A stretch of DNA of 64,000 nt from Gammaproteobacteria bacterium (GTDB lineage Bacteria > Pseudomonadota > Gammaproteobacteria > Pseudomonadales > Azotimanducaceae), in assembly GCA_003247835.1 (NCBI GenBank), contig QJYB01000102.1, forward strand, positions 1 to 64,000, given 5' to 3'. The first letter of the stretch is position 1; each line of letters begins with the position of its first letter. The notes under the pieces are model-generated. The model saw only the letters and a program-made list of their open reading frames with translations, was not told where the DNA came from and ran no database searches. The translations under genes were made by a program, and so were the position numbers. Of this stretch, positions 50,911-58,210 are shown one piece after another.

Positions 50911-52101
50911 ATGGCTACCCAGGCGAGAGATGCCGCCATCGTCGGCATTCACGAGTATCCACTGCGGGATGTGGAGGGCCGGGTGAGCCCGCTGCAGATC
51001 AAGGCGGAGAGCGCGGCGGCGGCACTTGCGGACGCGGGACTCACCTGGTCGGACGTGGATGCGATCTACGATGCCGGCGAGGGTGGCGGCATGGGCGGGC
51101 TCACCATCGCCGAGTACTTCGGTCTGAAACCGAACGTCATTGACACCACCAACGTCGGCGGCAGTTCCTACGAGTACCACGCGGCACACGCAAAGCGGGA
51201 CATCGCCGCAGGCAAGGCCAGGGTGGCGCTGCTGACCTACGGATCCACCGCTCACAGCAACGTGCAGCGCATCGGGGCCGGCGGGCGCGGCGGCGGCGTG
51301 CACCCGGCGGACAACATGGAATCGTTCACCGGCATGACGCTGATCGCCAACTACGCCATGGTGGCGAGACGTCACATGAGTCAGTACGGCACGACGTCGG
51401 AGCAGCTGGCGGAAATCTCGGTGGCGACCCGGGCACACGCCATGCGAAATCCCCAGGCGGTCAAGGCCATGCAGGATCTGGAGTTTCTCGATATCCGTGA
51501 GACCACGGTCGCCGACGTGGTCGGTTCGCGCATGGTGGCCGATCCACTGCATCTGCTCGAGTGCTGCATGATCTCCGACGGCGGCGGAGCGGTGGTGATC
51601 GCGGCACCCGAGGTGGCACGCGATTGTGCGAAGACGCCGGTGTGGATTCTCGGCTCGGGCGAAGCGACCAAGTATCCGGAGAACGGCGGCGACATCACGG
51701 TGAGCGCGGCTGCCCAGTCGGCACCTCAGGCTTTCGGCGAGGCAGGGGTGACCCCGGCGGAGCTGGACATCGCCATGATCTACGATTCCTTCAGCATCAC
51801 GGTACTCGCCCTGCTCGAAGACCTCGGCTTCTGCCCGAAGGGTGAAGGTGGCGCCTGGGTTGAAGGTGGGCGCCTGCGTTTCGACAACCCTGCGGGACCT
51901 GCGCTCAACACTGATGGAGGCGGGCTGTCGTCCAACCATCCTGGTATGCGCGGCATCTTCCTGCTGATCGAGGCGGCGCGGCAACTGCGCGGCGAGTCCA
52001 CCTCCCAGGTGGCGGGGGCGAGGCTCGCGGTAGCCCACGGCAACGGCGGCATGCTCGGCAGCCGGCACTGTGCCGGCACGGTGATTCTGGGGAGGGACTG
52101 A
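50911..52101 (+). CDS. Thiolase-like protein lacking the nucleophilic Cys (lipid-transfer/aldolase type)
   Basis: 396 residues from ATG 50911. The thiolase fold is clear: 'DAAIVGIHEYPLRD', 'YDSFSITVLALLEDLGFCPKGEG' (in halves), 'NPAGPALNTDGGGLSSNHPGMRG' (in halves), 'AVAHGNGGML' and the end 'RHCAGTVILGR'. At the place of the nucleophilic Cys (family N-x-x-C-x-S-G) it has N-V-G-G-S-S (81-86). That is the state of the SCP-x/Ltp2-like proteins; Ltp2 is a retro-aldolase that releases propionyl-CoA from steroid side chains. Its direct neighbour is a DUF35 protein, the known partner of such enzymes. Thus a C-C lyase or another non-thiolytic role is more likely than thiolysis. Confidence 0.87.
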   Translation: MATQARDAAIVGIHEYPLRDVEGRVSPLQIKAESAAAALADAGLTWSDVDAIYDAGEGGGMGGLTIAEYFGLKPNVIDTTNVGGSSYEYHAAHAKRDIAAGKARVALLTYGSTAHSNVQRIGAGGRGGGVHPADNMESFTGMTLIANYAMVARRHMSQYGTTSEQLAEISVATRAHAMRNPQAVKAMQDLEFLDIRETTVADVVGSRMVADPLHLLECCMISDGGGAVVIAAPEVARDCAKTPVWILGSGEATKYPENGGDITVSAAAQSAPQAFGEAGVTPAELDIAMIYDSFSITVLALLEDLGFCPKGEGGAWVEGGRLRFDNPAGPALNTDGGGLSSNHPGMRGIFLLIEAARQLRGESTSQVAGARLAVAHGNGGMLGSRHCAGTVILGRD

Positions 52102-52103
52102 TC

Positions 52104-52532
52104 ATGAGCGAATCGAACAGGACGCCCAGCCGGCCGCTACCGCGACTGGACGAGCCGGACACCGGCGAGTTCTGGCGAAAGACGAAGGACAAAGTGCTCG
52201 GCTATCAGCACTGTGACGACTGCGGCACCATCGTCTTCTATCCGCGTCGGCACTGCACCGGCTGTCTCGGCTCGAACCTCACCTGGCAGGCATCCGCCGG
52301 GGAGGGCACGATCTACACCTTCAGCGTCGTGCGGCAGAGTTACCATCCCTTCTTCAGGAGCCTCGTGCCCTATGCCGTGGCCTGGATCGATCTGGATGAA
52401 GGGCCGCGGATTCTGTCCAACATCACAGGCGTCGAGGACCCGGGGACGCTCGAGGTGGGGCAGCGCGTCACCCTGACCTGGGAGGAACACGACGAGGTCT
52501 GCATCCCGCTGTTTCGGCCCGCACGGGAGTGA
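52104..52532 (+). CDS. DUF35 OB-fold, Zn-ribbon partner protein
   Basis: 142 residues from ATG 52104, two bases after the thiolase-like gene. An N-terminal helix is followed by a four-Cys rubredoxin-like Zn-ribbon (CDDC near residue 37, CTGC near 52) and an OB-fold ('GEGTIYTFSVVRQSYHPFF', 'YAVAWIDLDEGPRIL'). DUF35 proteins bind acyl-CoA and form complexes with thiolase-like enzymes, as ChsH2 does with Ltp2. Its immediate coupling to the Cys-less thiolase supports a heteromeric complex. Cytoplasmic. Confidence 0.88.
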   Translation: MSESNRTPSRPLPRLDEPDTGEFWRKTKDKVLGYQHCDDCGTIVFYPRRHCTGCLGSNLTWQASAGEGTIYTFSVVRQSYHPFFRSLVPYAVAWIDLDEGPRILSNITGVEDPGTLEVGQRVTLTWEEHDEVCIPLFRPARE

Positions 52533-53363
52533 ATGTTGGCCGAACCCGTCGAGCAGATCGATGAGGCAGGCCGCGAGGCCTTCGCCGAGCGCGGTCTGAT
52601 TCTCCGGAAGGGAATGATCCCGCGGGATCGGGTGGACCAGGTCCGCGACGAGATCTACGCGCTTTTCGAGCGGCACGGCGCCGCCCAGGACGGTCGGTGG
52701 ACGGCGGATCGTCCGGGCGACGAGCTCACCGCGAAGCTGCGCGGGCCCATCAAAGATCGGATGAAGCAGAGTCCGGCCTGCCAGGCGCTGAGCATCCCCG
52801 CACTCGAGGACGCCGCGATCGAGCTGCTGGAAGGCGAAGAGGTTCGCACGTTCACGGACCGACCGCAGGTGCTGTTCACCCCGCCGGACGCCGAATGCTG
52901 GGTGGTACCGCATAAAATCTGGCATCTCGATGTGCCGCGACTGGGCGTCGGCCGGTGTCCGGGCGTGCAGAGCTTCTGTTGCATCGACACGGTGGCACCG
53001 GGAGGTGGCGGCACCGTAGTGGTATCGGGTTCTCACAAGCTCCTGAACGATCACGGGCGGATCTCCTCGCGGGACGTGAAGAAGCGCCTGTCCCGACTGC
53101 CCTGGTTCACGGAGCTGTTTTCGAGAACGAACGGCGAGCGGCGCGCCTCGCTGCTGTCTCCGCAGACGATTGCCGCAGACAACGGAGACGCGGTGACCCT
53201 GCAGGTGGTGGAGCTCTGCGGCGAGCCCGGGGACGTCTACCTGGTGGACCTCAGAACGCTGCACAGTCTGGCGCCGAACACCGCCGCCCGACCGCGGCTG
53301 GCGGCCACCCAGCGTTACTTCCGTGCCTCAACCGCCGAAGCGATCTACGTCGGAACGGAGTGA
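52533..53363 (+). CDS. Phytanoyl-CoA dioxygenase (PhyH) family protein
   Basis: 276 residues from ATG 52533, immediately at the stop of the DUF35 gene. The Fe(II) ligands His131 and Asp133 are in 'KIWHLDVP', and the distal His in 'LRTLHSLAPN' with Arg ten residues on in 'RPRLAATQRYF'. Family members are 2-oxoglutarate dioxygenases that hydroxylate branched acyl-CoA or small secondary metabolites. In this operon it may hydroxylate an acyl-CoA to allow the next C-C cleavage, which is inference. Length is typical. Convergent with the DinB gene. Confidence 0.87.
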   Translation: MLAEPVEQIDEAGREAFAERGLILRKGMIPRDRVDQVRDEIYALFERHGAAQDGRWTADRPGDELTAKLRGPIKDRMKQSPACQALSIPALEDAAIELLEGEEVRTFTDRPQVLFTPPDAECWVVPHKIWHLDVPRLGVGRCPGVQSFCCIDTVAPGGGGTVVVSGSHKLLNDHGRISSRDVKKRLSRLPWFTELFSRTNGERRASLLSPQTIAADNGDAVTLQVVELCGEPGDVYLVDLRTLHSLAPNTAARPRLAATQRYFRASTAEAIYVGTE

Positions 53364-53377
53364 GCCGGTCGCCGTAC

Positions 53378-53902
53378 TCAGCCTGGCCAGGGATAATCCG
53401 GCGAGTTCATGAACGGTATGTCGGTGTCCTCGGGCTTCGCCCCCGCCGCTGTCAGCATGGCGTGCACCTGACCGCGGTGATGGGTACCGTGATTGAAGAG
53501 CTGGATCACCAGCGCCCGGCGGGGACGCGCCACGTCCGCCTGGATGGCCCCGGAAAACCAGCTGAACGTGCCGTCCAGATCCGCTTCGGTGACCCGCTTC
53601 GACCAGGCGAGCATGGCGTCGTCCATCCTGCGTCGTTCGGCTTTCAGCGTCTCCCAGTCGTCGAACTGACGGACGGAGCCCGGGATGTCCGGTGAGCGGG
53701 GGGCAGGTGTGCCGGCAAGCCGGTGCATCCAGAGTTGATCACCCCAGAGCAGGTGGTTCAGCGTCGCGTGGATGGAGCCGAAGAAGGCGCCGCGGTCCTG
53801 TTTCCGCGCCTCATCCGTCAGCGTGTCTGCGGCGGCGTAGATGCTGCCGGTCTGCCAGCGCGTGTAGGCGGTCATCAGGCGGACGTATTCGGGGGTGATC
53901 AT
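53378..53902 (-). CDS. DinB-family four-helix metal-binding protein
   Basis: 174 residues from ATG 53902. The family metal ligands are visible as His in 'FGSIHATLNHLLWGDQLWMHRL' (in halves) and the HxxxH in 'QLFNHGTHHRGQVHAML'. Four long helices, as in DinB/YfiT and thiol-dependent S-transferases. Some use bacillithiol, mycothiol or glutathione, and many are of unknown use. It is transcribed from 19 bases before the MaoC-like genes' start side and may be a separate unit. No link to DNA damage can be inferred. Confidence 0.85.
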   Translation of the reverse strand: MITPEYVRLMTAYTRWQTGSIYAAADTLTDEARKQDRGAFFGSIHATLNHLLWGDQLWMHRLAGTPAPRSPDIPGSVRQFDDWETLKAERRRMDDAMLAWSKRVTEADLDGTFSWFSGAIQADVARPRRALVIQLFNHGTHHRGQVHAMLTAAGAKPEDTDIPFMNSPDYPWPG

Positions 53903-53921
53903 GGAGCGCTCCGTGATCCGG

Positions 53922-54335
53922 TCAGACGGGCAGCTTCACCTTTGCGGTGCCGAAGACGCGGGTCTCGCCTTTCTCGTTGGTGACTGTCAGGTCCACCTCG
54001 ACGCGGCCCTCGGTCTCGTCCACGTCCGTGACCACGCCATTGATGTGATAGGTCTGATCGACGATCACCGGTGCTCTGAAGACGGTATCCACCTCGACAA
54101 TCTGCGCGGGAGGCGCCCAGCGATGGATCATGGCGCAGAGAAAACCCTGGCTCATGATGCCCGGGACCAGCGCGCCGGGCAGACCCTCTTTGCGCGCCGC
54201 TTCGTGATCCGTGAACCGGGGACCCCGCCATCCTGCCGCCTCGGTGAAGCGGATGACGTTGTCGAGGCTGGTATCCGGATCGAAGACCGGCAGCTCCTCA
54301 CCGAAGGTCACCTCTCGAACGGTAGCCACACTCAC
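53922..54335 (-). CDS. MaoC-like hotdog protein (hydratase subunit)
   Basis: 137 residues from GTG 54335, overlapping the stop of the preceding hotdog gene by 4 bases. It reads as a single MaoC hotdog ('GPRFTDHEAARKEGLPGALVPGIMSQGFL' in parts, 'DTVFRAPVIVDQTYHINGVV', 'VDLTVTNEKGETRVFG'). The D-x-N-P-x-H hydratase motif is not evident; the His in 'FTDHEA' is the only candidate. With the FAS1-like protein it should form a heterodimer, as ChsH1-ChsH2 and other two-piece 2-enoyl-CoA hydratases do. A longer frame to 54755 is a shadow across its partner. Confidence 0.72.
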   Translation of the reverse strand: MSVATVREVTFGEELPVFDPDTSLDNVIRFTEAAGWRGPRFTDHEAARKEGLPGALVPGIMSQGFLCAMIHRWAPPAQIVEVDTVFRAPVIVDQTYHINGVVTDVDETEGRVEVDLTVTNEKGETRVFGTAKVKLPV

Positions 54336-54790
54336 GCCTGGTCCTCCTCGGTGGGTCGCTCGCGGATCACGACACGGGTGTCCGCATTGGCGACGTGGGT
54401 GCCGTCCGGATCGTAGAGGGCCATGCGGATCACCAGGAAGATCATCCGCCCGGACCTGCCGGTCTTGGCGTAGATATCGTGCATGTGAGTGCGGCTTGTC
54501 TTGGGGCCGGGCCGGATGGGTGCGAATGCCTCCACCGCCTTGCCGGCATCCATGCCGAGCCCGGGCATCTTCGGAAAGTGCTCGGGCAAACCGCGACCGC
54601 GCTGCAGGCTCGAGGCGAAGGTGGGCGGTGCCTGGAAGTCGGGATCGGTTGGATCGGTATAGCAGGCCGCGACCTCGCCACAGGCGCTCGCGTACTCGGC
54701 CATGTTCTGGGGGTCGAGCACGAAGGATCGTTCCTCGAACTGCACGCCGACCCATTCCTTTTTCAGTGCCTCGATGTCCAGCTGACTCAT
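54332..54790 (-). CDS. FAS1-like/MaoC N-terminal-type hotdog dehydratase subunit
   Basis: 152 residues from ATG 54790. It begins with 'DIEALKKEWVGVQFEERSFVLDPQNMAEYASACGE', read in parts, the N-terminal strand-helix of the FAS1-like dehydratase domain, and has 'PPTFASSLQRGRGLP' and 'GKAVEAFAPIRPGPKTSRTHMHDIYAKTGRSGRMIFL' (in parts), where the loop before the strand is typical. No catalytic pair is seen, so it probably is the non-catalytic hotdog of a heteromeric hydratase with the gene after it. Hydration of a bulky enoyl-CoA produced by the acyl-CoA dehydrogenase pair is inference. Confidence 0.75.
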   Translation of the reverse strand: MSQLDIEALKKEWVGVQFEERSFVLDPQNMAEYASACGEVAACYTDPTDPDFQAPPTFASSLQRGRGLPEHFPKMPGLGMDAGKAVEAFAPIRPGPKTSRTHMHDIYAKTGRSGRMIFLVIRMALYDPDGTHVANADTRVVIRERPTEEDQA

Positions 54791-54803
54791 CTGGTGTCCT
54801 TGT

Positions 54804-55436
54804 CTAGGCGTCCCGGAAGCTGACCGCTTCGAACTCGCCGCCATTGAGCGCTTCCACGAGGGCCTGCTCCGAGGTGATCGGCGCCGGAAACCGTGTCGCA
54901 CAACGGCCGACGTGGCTGACGATGTGCGCGTCGCTGCCGCCGATACCGCGGTAGCCGAGCTCGTCGGCCATGGCCTGAGCGACGGCGTCCTCGTTGTCAC
55001 GGCTGCCGCCGTTCAGGGTCTCGACGATCCGCACCCCGTCGGGCACGCCGTACTCCGCGAGGTGCGCGCTCATGCCGACGCGCTTGCGGCCGGGGTGACA
55101 GGGAACGGGCACGGCACCGTAGGCCGCGCAGGCCTCGATCACCCGCGCCAGCGGCAGGTGGATGTCGGAGAAGTCGAACGCTTCCAGCAGCGGGGCCGTC
55201 ACGCCGAAGACCAGCACATGGCCGTATTCGGTTTCCACCTCCGCGCCCTTTAGAATGGTGAGGCCGAAATCGGCGGCAAGCTTCGAATAGTCGGATTCCA
55301 GATCGAACTGGCGGTGTTCCGTGAGCACGAAGCCGTCGATGGGCAGCTCACGGGTACGGATCCACTGACAGTAGTTTTCCACCTTGGCTCGGCCATCGTC
55401 GGATTTGATGGAGTGTGTGTGCAGATCGAGTATCAC
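54804..55436 (-). CDS. PHP-domain metal-dependent phosphoesterase-like protein
   Basis: 210 residues from GTG 55436. It opens 'ILDLHTHSIKSDDGRAKVE' (HxH, first metal site), with 'FVLTEHRQFDL', 'LKGAEVETEYGHVLVFG' and 'VPCHPGRKR', and closes 'GGSDAHIVSHVGRC'. These are the PHP metal ligands in order. Members are phosphatases for nucleotides or histidinol phosphate, or associated with polymerases. No other domain is present. It is 13 bases upstream of the FAS1-like gene on the same strand, so possibly in one transcript, and divergent from the second ferredoxin. Confidence 0.85.
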   Translation of the reverse strand: MILDLHTHSIKSDDGRAKVENYCQWIRTRELPIDGFVLTEHRQFDLESDYSKLAADFGLTILKGAEVETEYGHVLVFGVTAPLLEAFDFSDIHLPLARVIEACAAYGAVPVPCHPGRKRVGMSAHLAEYGVPDGVRIVETLNGGSRDNEDAVAQAMADELGYRGIGGSDAHIVSHVGRCATRFPAPITSEQALVEALNGGEFEAVSFRDA

Positions 55437-55542
55437 GGTCGGGTGTCGCTGACTGGCTCATTCATCGGGACTCGTCCCGGGGCTTCCTACCTGCCGGGCG
55501 TCGGCGCCAGGCCAAGCCGCGCATTTTAGCAGGCTGCCAGGA

Positions 55543-55866
55543 GTGCCGCGAGTTACCTATGTCAGCGCAGCGGGTGCGAGAACGACGGTGGATGTGCCCG
55601 TCGGGGATTCGGTCATGGACGGCGCGCTCGACAACAACATACCGGGCATCATCGGCCAGTGTGGCGGTGGCTGCACCTGCTCCACCTGCCACTGCTATGT
55701 CGAGGCGCCCTGGCGGTCCAGGTTGCCGGCGGCGGAGGTCGACGAGCTGGCGCTGCTCGAGTATGCAATCGAATGGCGTCCATCCAGTAGGCTGGCCTGC
55801 CAGATAAGAATCACTGAAGCGCTCGACGGGCTGGTGGTCGGCCTGCCCGAGCGGCAGCTGCCCTGA
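55543..55866 (+). CDS. Adrenodoxin-type 2Fe-2S ferredoxin, copy 2
   Basis: 107 residues from GTG 55543. The cluster ligands Cys40, Cys46, Cys49 and Cys86 sit at the same places as in copy 1 (CGGGCTCSTC, and LACQI), again with an additional Cys44 and here also Cys51. The opening 'RVTYVSAAGARTTVDVPVG' is the class I 2Fe-2S pattern. It may serve one of the CYP153 enzymes or another P450. It is 17 bases before a thioesterase gene. A half-copy of the hairpin repeat of 47100 and 56601 (AGCAGGCTGCC) lies just before its start. Confidence 0.9.
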   Translation: MPRVTYVSAAGARTTVDVPVGDSVMDGALDNNIPGIIGQCGGGCTCSTCHCYVEAPWRSRLPAAEVDELALLEYAIEWRPSSRLACQIRITEALDGLVVGLPERQLP

Positions 55867-55883
55867 AACGATCGGAGACGACC

Positions 55884-56333
55884 ATGTCGCAACTGCCTGC
55901 CTGGGATATGCCGGATCCGTTCGTGATCGAGCTCAGCGTGCCCGCGGCCGCCATAGACTCCTATGGACACGTCAACAACGCGGTCTACGTCGGTTGGCTC
56001 GAACGGTGTGCCTGGGCCCACTCAGCCGCGGTGGGATATCCCGAAGCGCGCATCCTCGAGATGCAGCGGGGCATGGCCGTCAGGACGCTCACCCTCGAGT
56101 ATCTGGCAGCCTGCTTCGAAGGTGACCGCATTCTGATAGCCAACTGGATCGTTGCGAACGATGGCCGGCTCCGGGCCACCCGGCGCTTTCAGGTGATCAA
56201 CGCGACGCGCGCGGAGGTGGCGCTCAGGGGCGACGTGCTCTATGTCTGCATGAATCTGGCGTCGGGGCGACCGGTGCGGATGCCGTCGGAGTTCGTCGAG
56301 GCCTACGCCGCCACCGCCGTACCGGACGGCTGA
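55884..56333 (+). CDS. 4HBT-type acyl-CoA thioesterase (hotdog)
   Basis: 149 residues from ATG 55884 after GGAGACG. The 4-hydroxybenzoyl-CoA thioesterase motif 'AIDSYGHVNNAVYVGWLERC' (D-x-x-G-H-V-N-N) gives the catalytic Asp and the turn to the hotdog helix; 'VRTLTLEYLAACFEGD' is the third strand. Members hydrolyse acyl-CoA or acyl carrier protein. It lies behind ferredoxin copy 2 and before the small membrane peptide on the other strand. Cytoplasmic, length normal. Confidence 0.85.
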   Translation: MSQLPAWDMPDPFVIELSVPAAAIDSYGHVNNAVYVGWLERCAWAHSAAVGYPEARILEMQRGMAVRTLTLEYLAACFEGDRILIANWIVANDGRLRATRRFQVINATRAEVALRGDVLYVCMNLASGRPVRMPSEFVEAYAATAVPDG

Positions 56334-56383
56334 ACCTGAGCATGCCACGCCTGCCAGCAGGCCCGCTTTGCAGCAGGGCCCGC

Positions 56384-56473
56384 TTACCAGAAGACGAAGG
56401 CCTGCGCCGAATAGGAGGCGAGAAGGGCCAGTCCCAGTGCGGCCAGAATCAGCAACTTCGTGTTGCGATCCAT
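56384..56473 (-). CDS. 29-residue single-helix membrane peptide
   Basis: ATG at 56473 down to TAA at 56384, preceded by a long purine-rich GGGGGAAGCGGAG ribosome site. The peptide is MDRNTK, a helix of about 20 hydrophobic residues (LLILAALGLALLASYSAQAF), then VFW. The short basic N-terminus, clean helix and strong ribosome site make it a credible small membrane protein. Function unknown; comparable tiny peptides often modify membrane complexes. A TATAGT box lies 32 bases before the start on this strand (56505-56510). It converges with the thioesterase gene at about 50 bases. Confidence 0.6.
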   Translation of the reverse strand: MDRNTKLLILAALGLALLASYSAQAFVFW

Positions 56474-56600
56474 CTCCGCTTCCCCCAAAGCAGAAAGGGT
56501 AGCGACTATACGCCCGTCCCCGGGGTGTCGGTGTCCTTGATACGTAAACGACAGGGATTCAGTCGGTTACCTGAAAAAGCTCGGACCAAATTGAACTAGG

Positions 56601-56626
56601 AGCAGCCTGTTTTTCAACGGGCTGCT
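56601..56626. repeat. Hairpin repeat, second copy (near-identical to 47099-47124)
   Basis: Arms AGCAGCCTGTT and AACGGGCTGCT pair around TTTC with one non-canonical pair, the same stem and loop as hairpin 2 at 47100-47123. It overlaps the last bases of larE (stop at 56625-56627), so it can end transcription of the lar operon. The remaining bases 56474-56600 hold only the promoter side of the small membrane peptide. Confidence 0.6.
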
Positions 56627-57458
56627 AGGTTCCGATCTGCTTGAGACGGATGATCCCCTGGTTGAGCGAGCCGGATTCGAATCCCTTCAGGTCCAGGGCG
56701 ACGAACCGGTAGCCGCAGGCGCGGATGCGCCGGTCGATCTCAGCGGCGAGGGTAAGCGCCCTCGGCATTTCCTCGAGGGTCAGCTCGATCCGGGCCACAT
56801 CCTCGTGATGACGTACCCGATACTGTGTGAAGCCGAGTTCCGCCAGCACGTTTTCGGCGCGCTCCACCTGAGCCAGCCGTTCCTCGGTGATGTGGCTGCC
56901 ATAGGGAAACCTGCTCGACAGACAGGCAGCCTGAGGTTTGCCCGCGTTCTCGAGCCCGAGGTGGGCCGCGAGGGCGCGGACGTCGGCCTTGGAAAATCCT
57001 GCCTCCACCAGCGGCGATGCCACCTGATGATCCTCCGCCGCAACCAGTCCCGGCCGGTGGTCGCCCAGATCGTCGCAGTTGGTGCCATTCATGACCTTAC
57101 GATAACCGCGGTTCCGGGCGATCGCTTCCAGGGCGTCGTAGAGCGAAGTCTTGCAGTGAAAACAGCGGTCCACCGGATTGGCGCGGTAATCCGGCTTCGA
57201 AAGCTCGTCGGTGACAATGACCTCGTGGGCCATGCCCCAGCGCTCGGCGAGTCTGGTTGCGAGTGCCAGATCGCTGCGCTTGAGACTCGCGGAACCGGAG
57301 GTGACGGCCAGCGCCGCGCTGCCCAGGGTTTCGCCGGCGACATAGGCGACGAGAGAGCTGTCCACGCCACCGGAGAAGGCGACGATCACCCGCTCGTGTA
57401 CACGAATCGCGGTTCGCAGCCGTTCGTATTTGTCCTGGAGGTCTTCGCCGAGCGCCAT
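56625..57458 (-). CDS. larE: LarE, ATP-dependent sacrificial sulfur transferase
   Basis: 277 residues from ATG 57458. The PP-loop SGGVDSS is at 29-35, with 'DRCFHCKTSLYDAL' and 'GTNCDDLGDHRPG', which mark the LarE branch of the PP-loop ATPases. The Cys of the motif 'ACLSSRFPYG' (Cys179) matches the sulfur donor Cys176 of Lactiplantibacillus LarE, so the sacrificial type is likely. It converts the carboxylates of the nicotinate-derived precursor to thiocarboxylates for the nickel-pincer nucleotide. Last gene of the operon with larC and larB; its 3' end lies in a hairpin repeat. Confidence 0.9.
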   Translation of the reverse strand: MALGEDLQDKYERLRTAIRVHERVIVAFSGGVDSSLVAYVAGETLGSAALAVTSGSASLKRSDLALATRLAERWGMAHEVIVTDELSKPDYRANPVDRCFHCKTSLYDALEAIARNRGYRKVMNGTNCDDLGDHRPGLVAAEDHQVASPLVEAGFSKADVRALAAHLGLENAGKPQAACLSSRFPYGSHITEERLAQVERAENVLAELGFTQYRVRHHEDVARIELTLEEMPRALTLAAEIDRRIRACGYRFVALDLKGFESGSLNQGIIRLKQIGT

Positions 57459-57472
57459 GGCGCCTCTCTCCG

Positions 57473-58210
57473 TTACAGTCCGTTGATCATGTTCGCCAGA
57501 AAACCGGCACCGAAACCGTTGTCGATGTTTACCACAGAGACCCCGCTGGCGCAGCTGTTGAGCATGCCGAGCAGTGCCGTGATGCCGGAAAACGACGCAC
57601 CGTAGCCGATGCTGGTCGGCACGGCGATGACCGGCTTGTCCACCAGCCCGCCGACCACGCTCGGCAGCGCGCCTTCCATGCCGGCAACCACCACCACCAC
57701 GCGTGCCGCACGGATCTCCTCCACCCTGGCCAGCAGCCGATGCACGCCCGCCACCCCCACGTCGTTGATCCGTGTGACCGGGCTGCCGAAGAATTCGGCG
57801 GTGAGAGCGGCTTCTTCGGCGACCGGCAGATCGGATGTGCCGGCGGTGACCACGGCCACACGGGTCGTCTTCACCGCGACCGGATGACGGACGCTGGTGA
57901 TGAGTCTGGCGTCGGCGTGGAAGCGGGCCTCCGGTGCGATGCGGACAACCGCCTCATGGGCAGCCGCCGTGGTGCGGGTGACCATGACGTTCTGATCCGT
58001 ATCGTGCATCGTGGCGACCAGATCGGCGATCTGAGCGGGCGTCTTGTACTCACCGTAGATCACCTCGTGCGCGCCCGTGCGCCGGGTCCGGTCCGTATCC
58101 ACCGTGCTGTGGCCGATCTGGCGAAAAAACCGGCCGGTAATGGCCGCTTCCGCCTCTTCAGGGCTGAGCGTGCCCGACCGGAAGGCTTCGAGAATCTCCG
58201 TAAGCGTCAC
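57473..58210 (-). CDS. larB: LarB, pyridinium-3,5-dicarboxylate mononucleotide synthase
   Basis: 245 residues from GTG 58210, overlapping larC by 4 bases. The N-terminal 'SPEEAEAAITGRFFRQIGH' is LarB-specific; the PurE-like part has 'VVTAGTSDLPVAEEAALTAEFFG' (in halves), 'VVVVAGMEGALPSVVGGL' and 'VPTSIGYGASFSGITALLGMLNSCASG' (in parts). LarB carboxylates and hydrolyses nicotinic acid adenine dinucleotide, the first step to the nickel-pincer cofactor. Full length. The order larC-larB-larE suggests one transcript starting at the aldo/keto reductase. Confidence 0.92.
   Translation of the reverse strand: MTLTEILEAFRSGTLSPEEAEAAITGRFFRQIGHSTVDTDRTRRTGAHEVIYGEYKTPAQIADLVATMHDTDQNVMVTRTTAAAHEAVVRIAPEARFHADARLITSVRHPVAVKTTRVAVVTAGTSDLPVAEEAALTAEFFGSPVTRINDVGVAGVHRLLARVEEIRAARVVVVVAGMEGALPSVVGGLVDKPVIAVPTSIGYGASFSGITALLGMLNSCASGVSVVNIDNGFGAGFLANMINGL

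Noticed and set aside
53378-53902. DNA-damage-inducible function for the DinB-family gene
   Set aside because: The DinB fold is shared by many metal-dependent enzymes and no LexA-type box is visible upstream.
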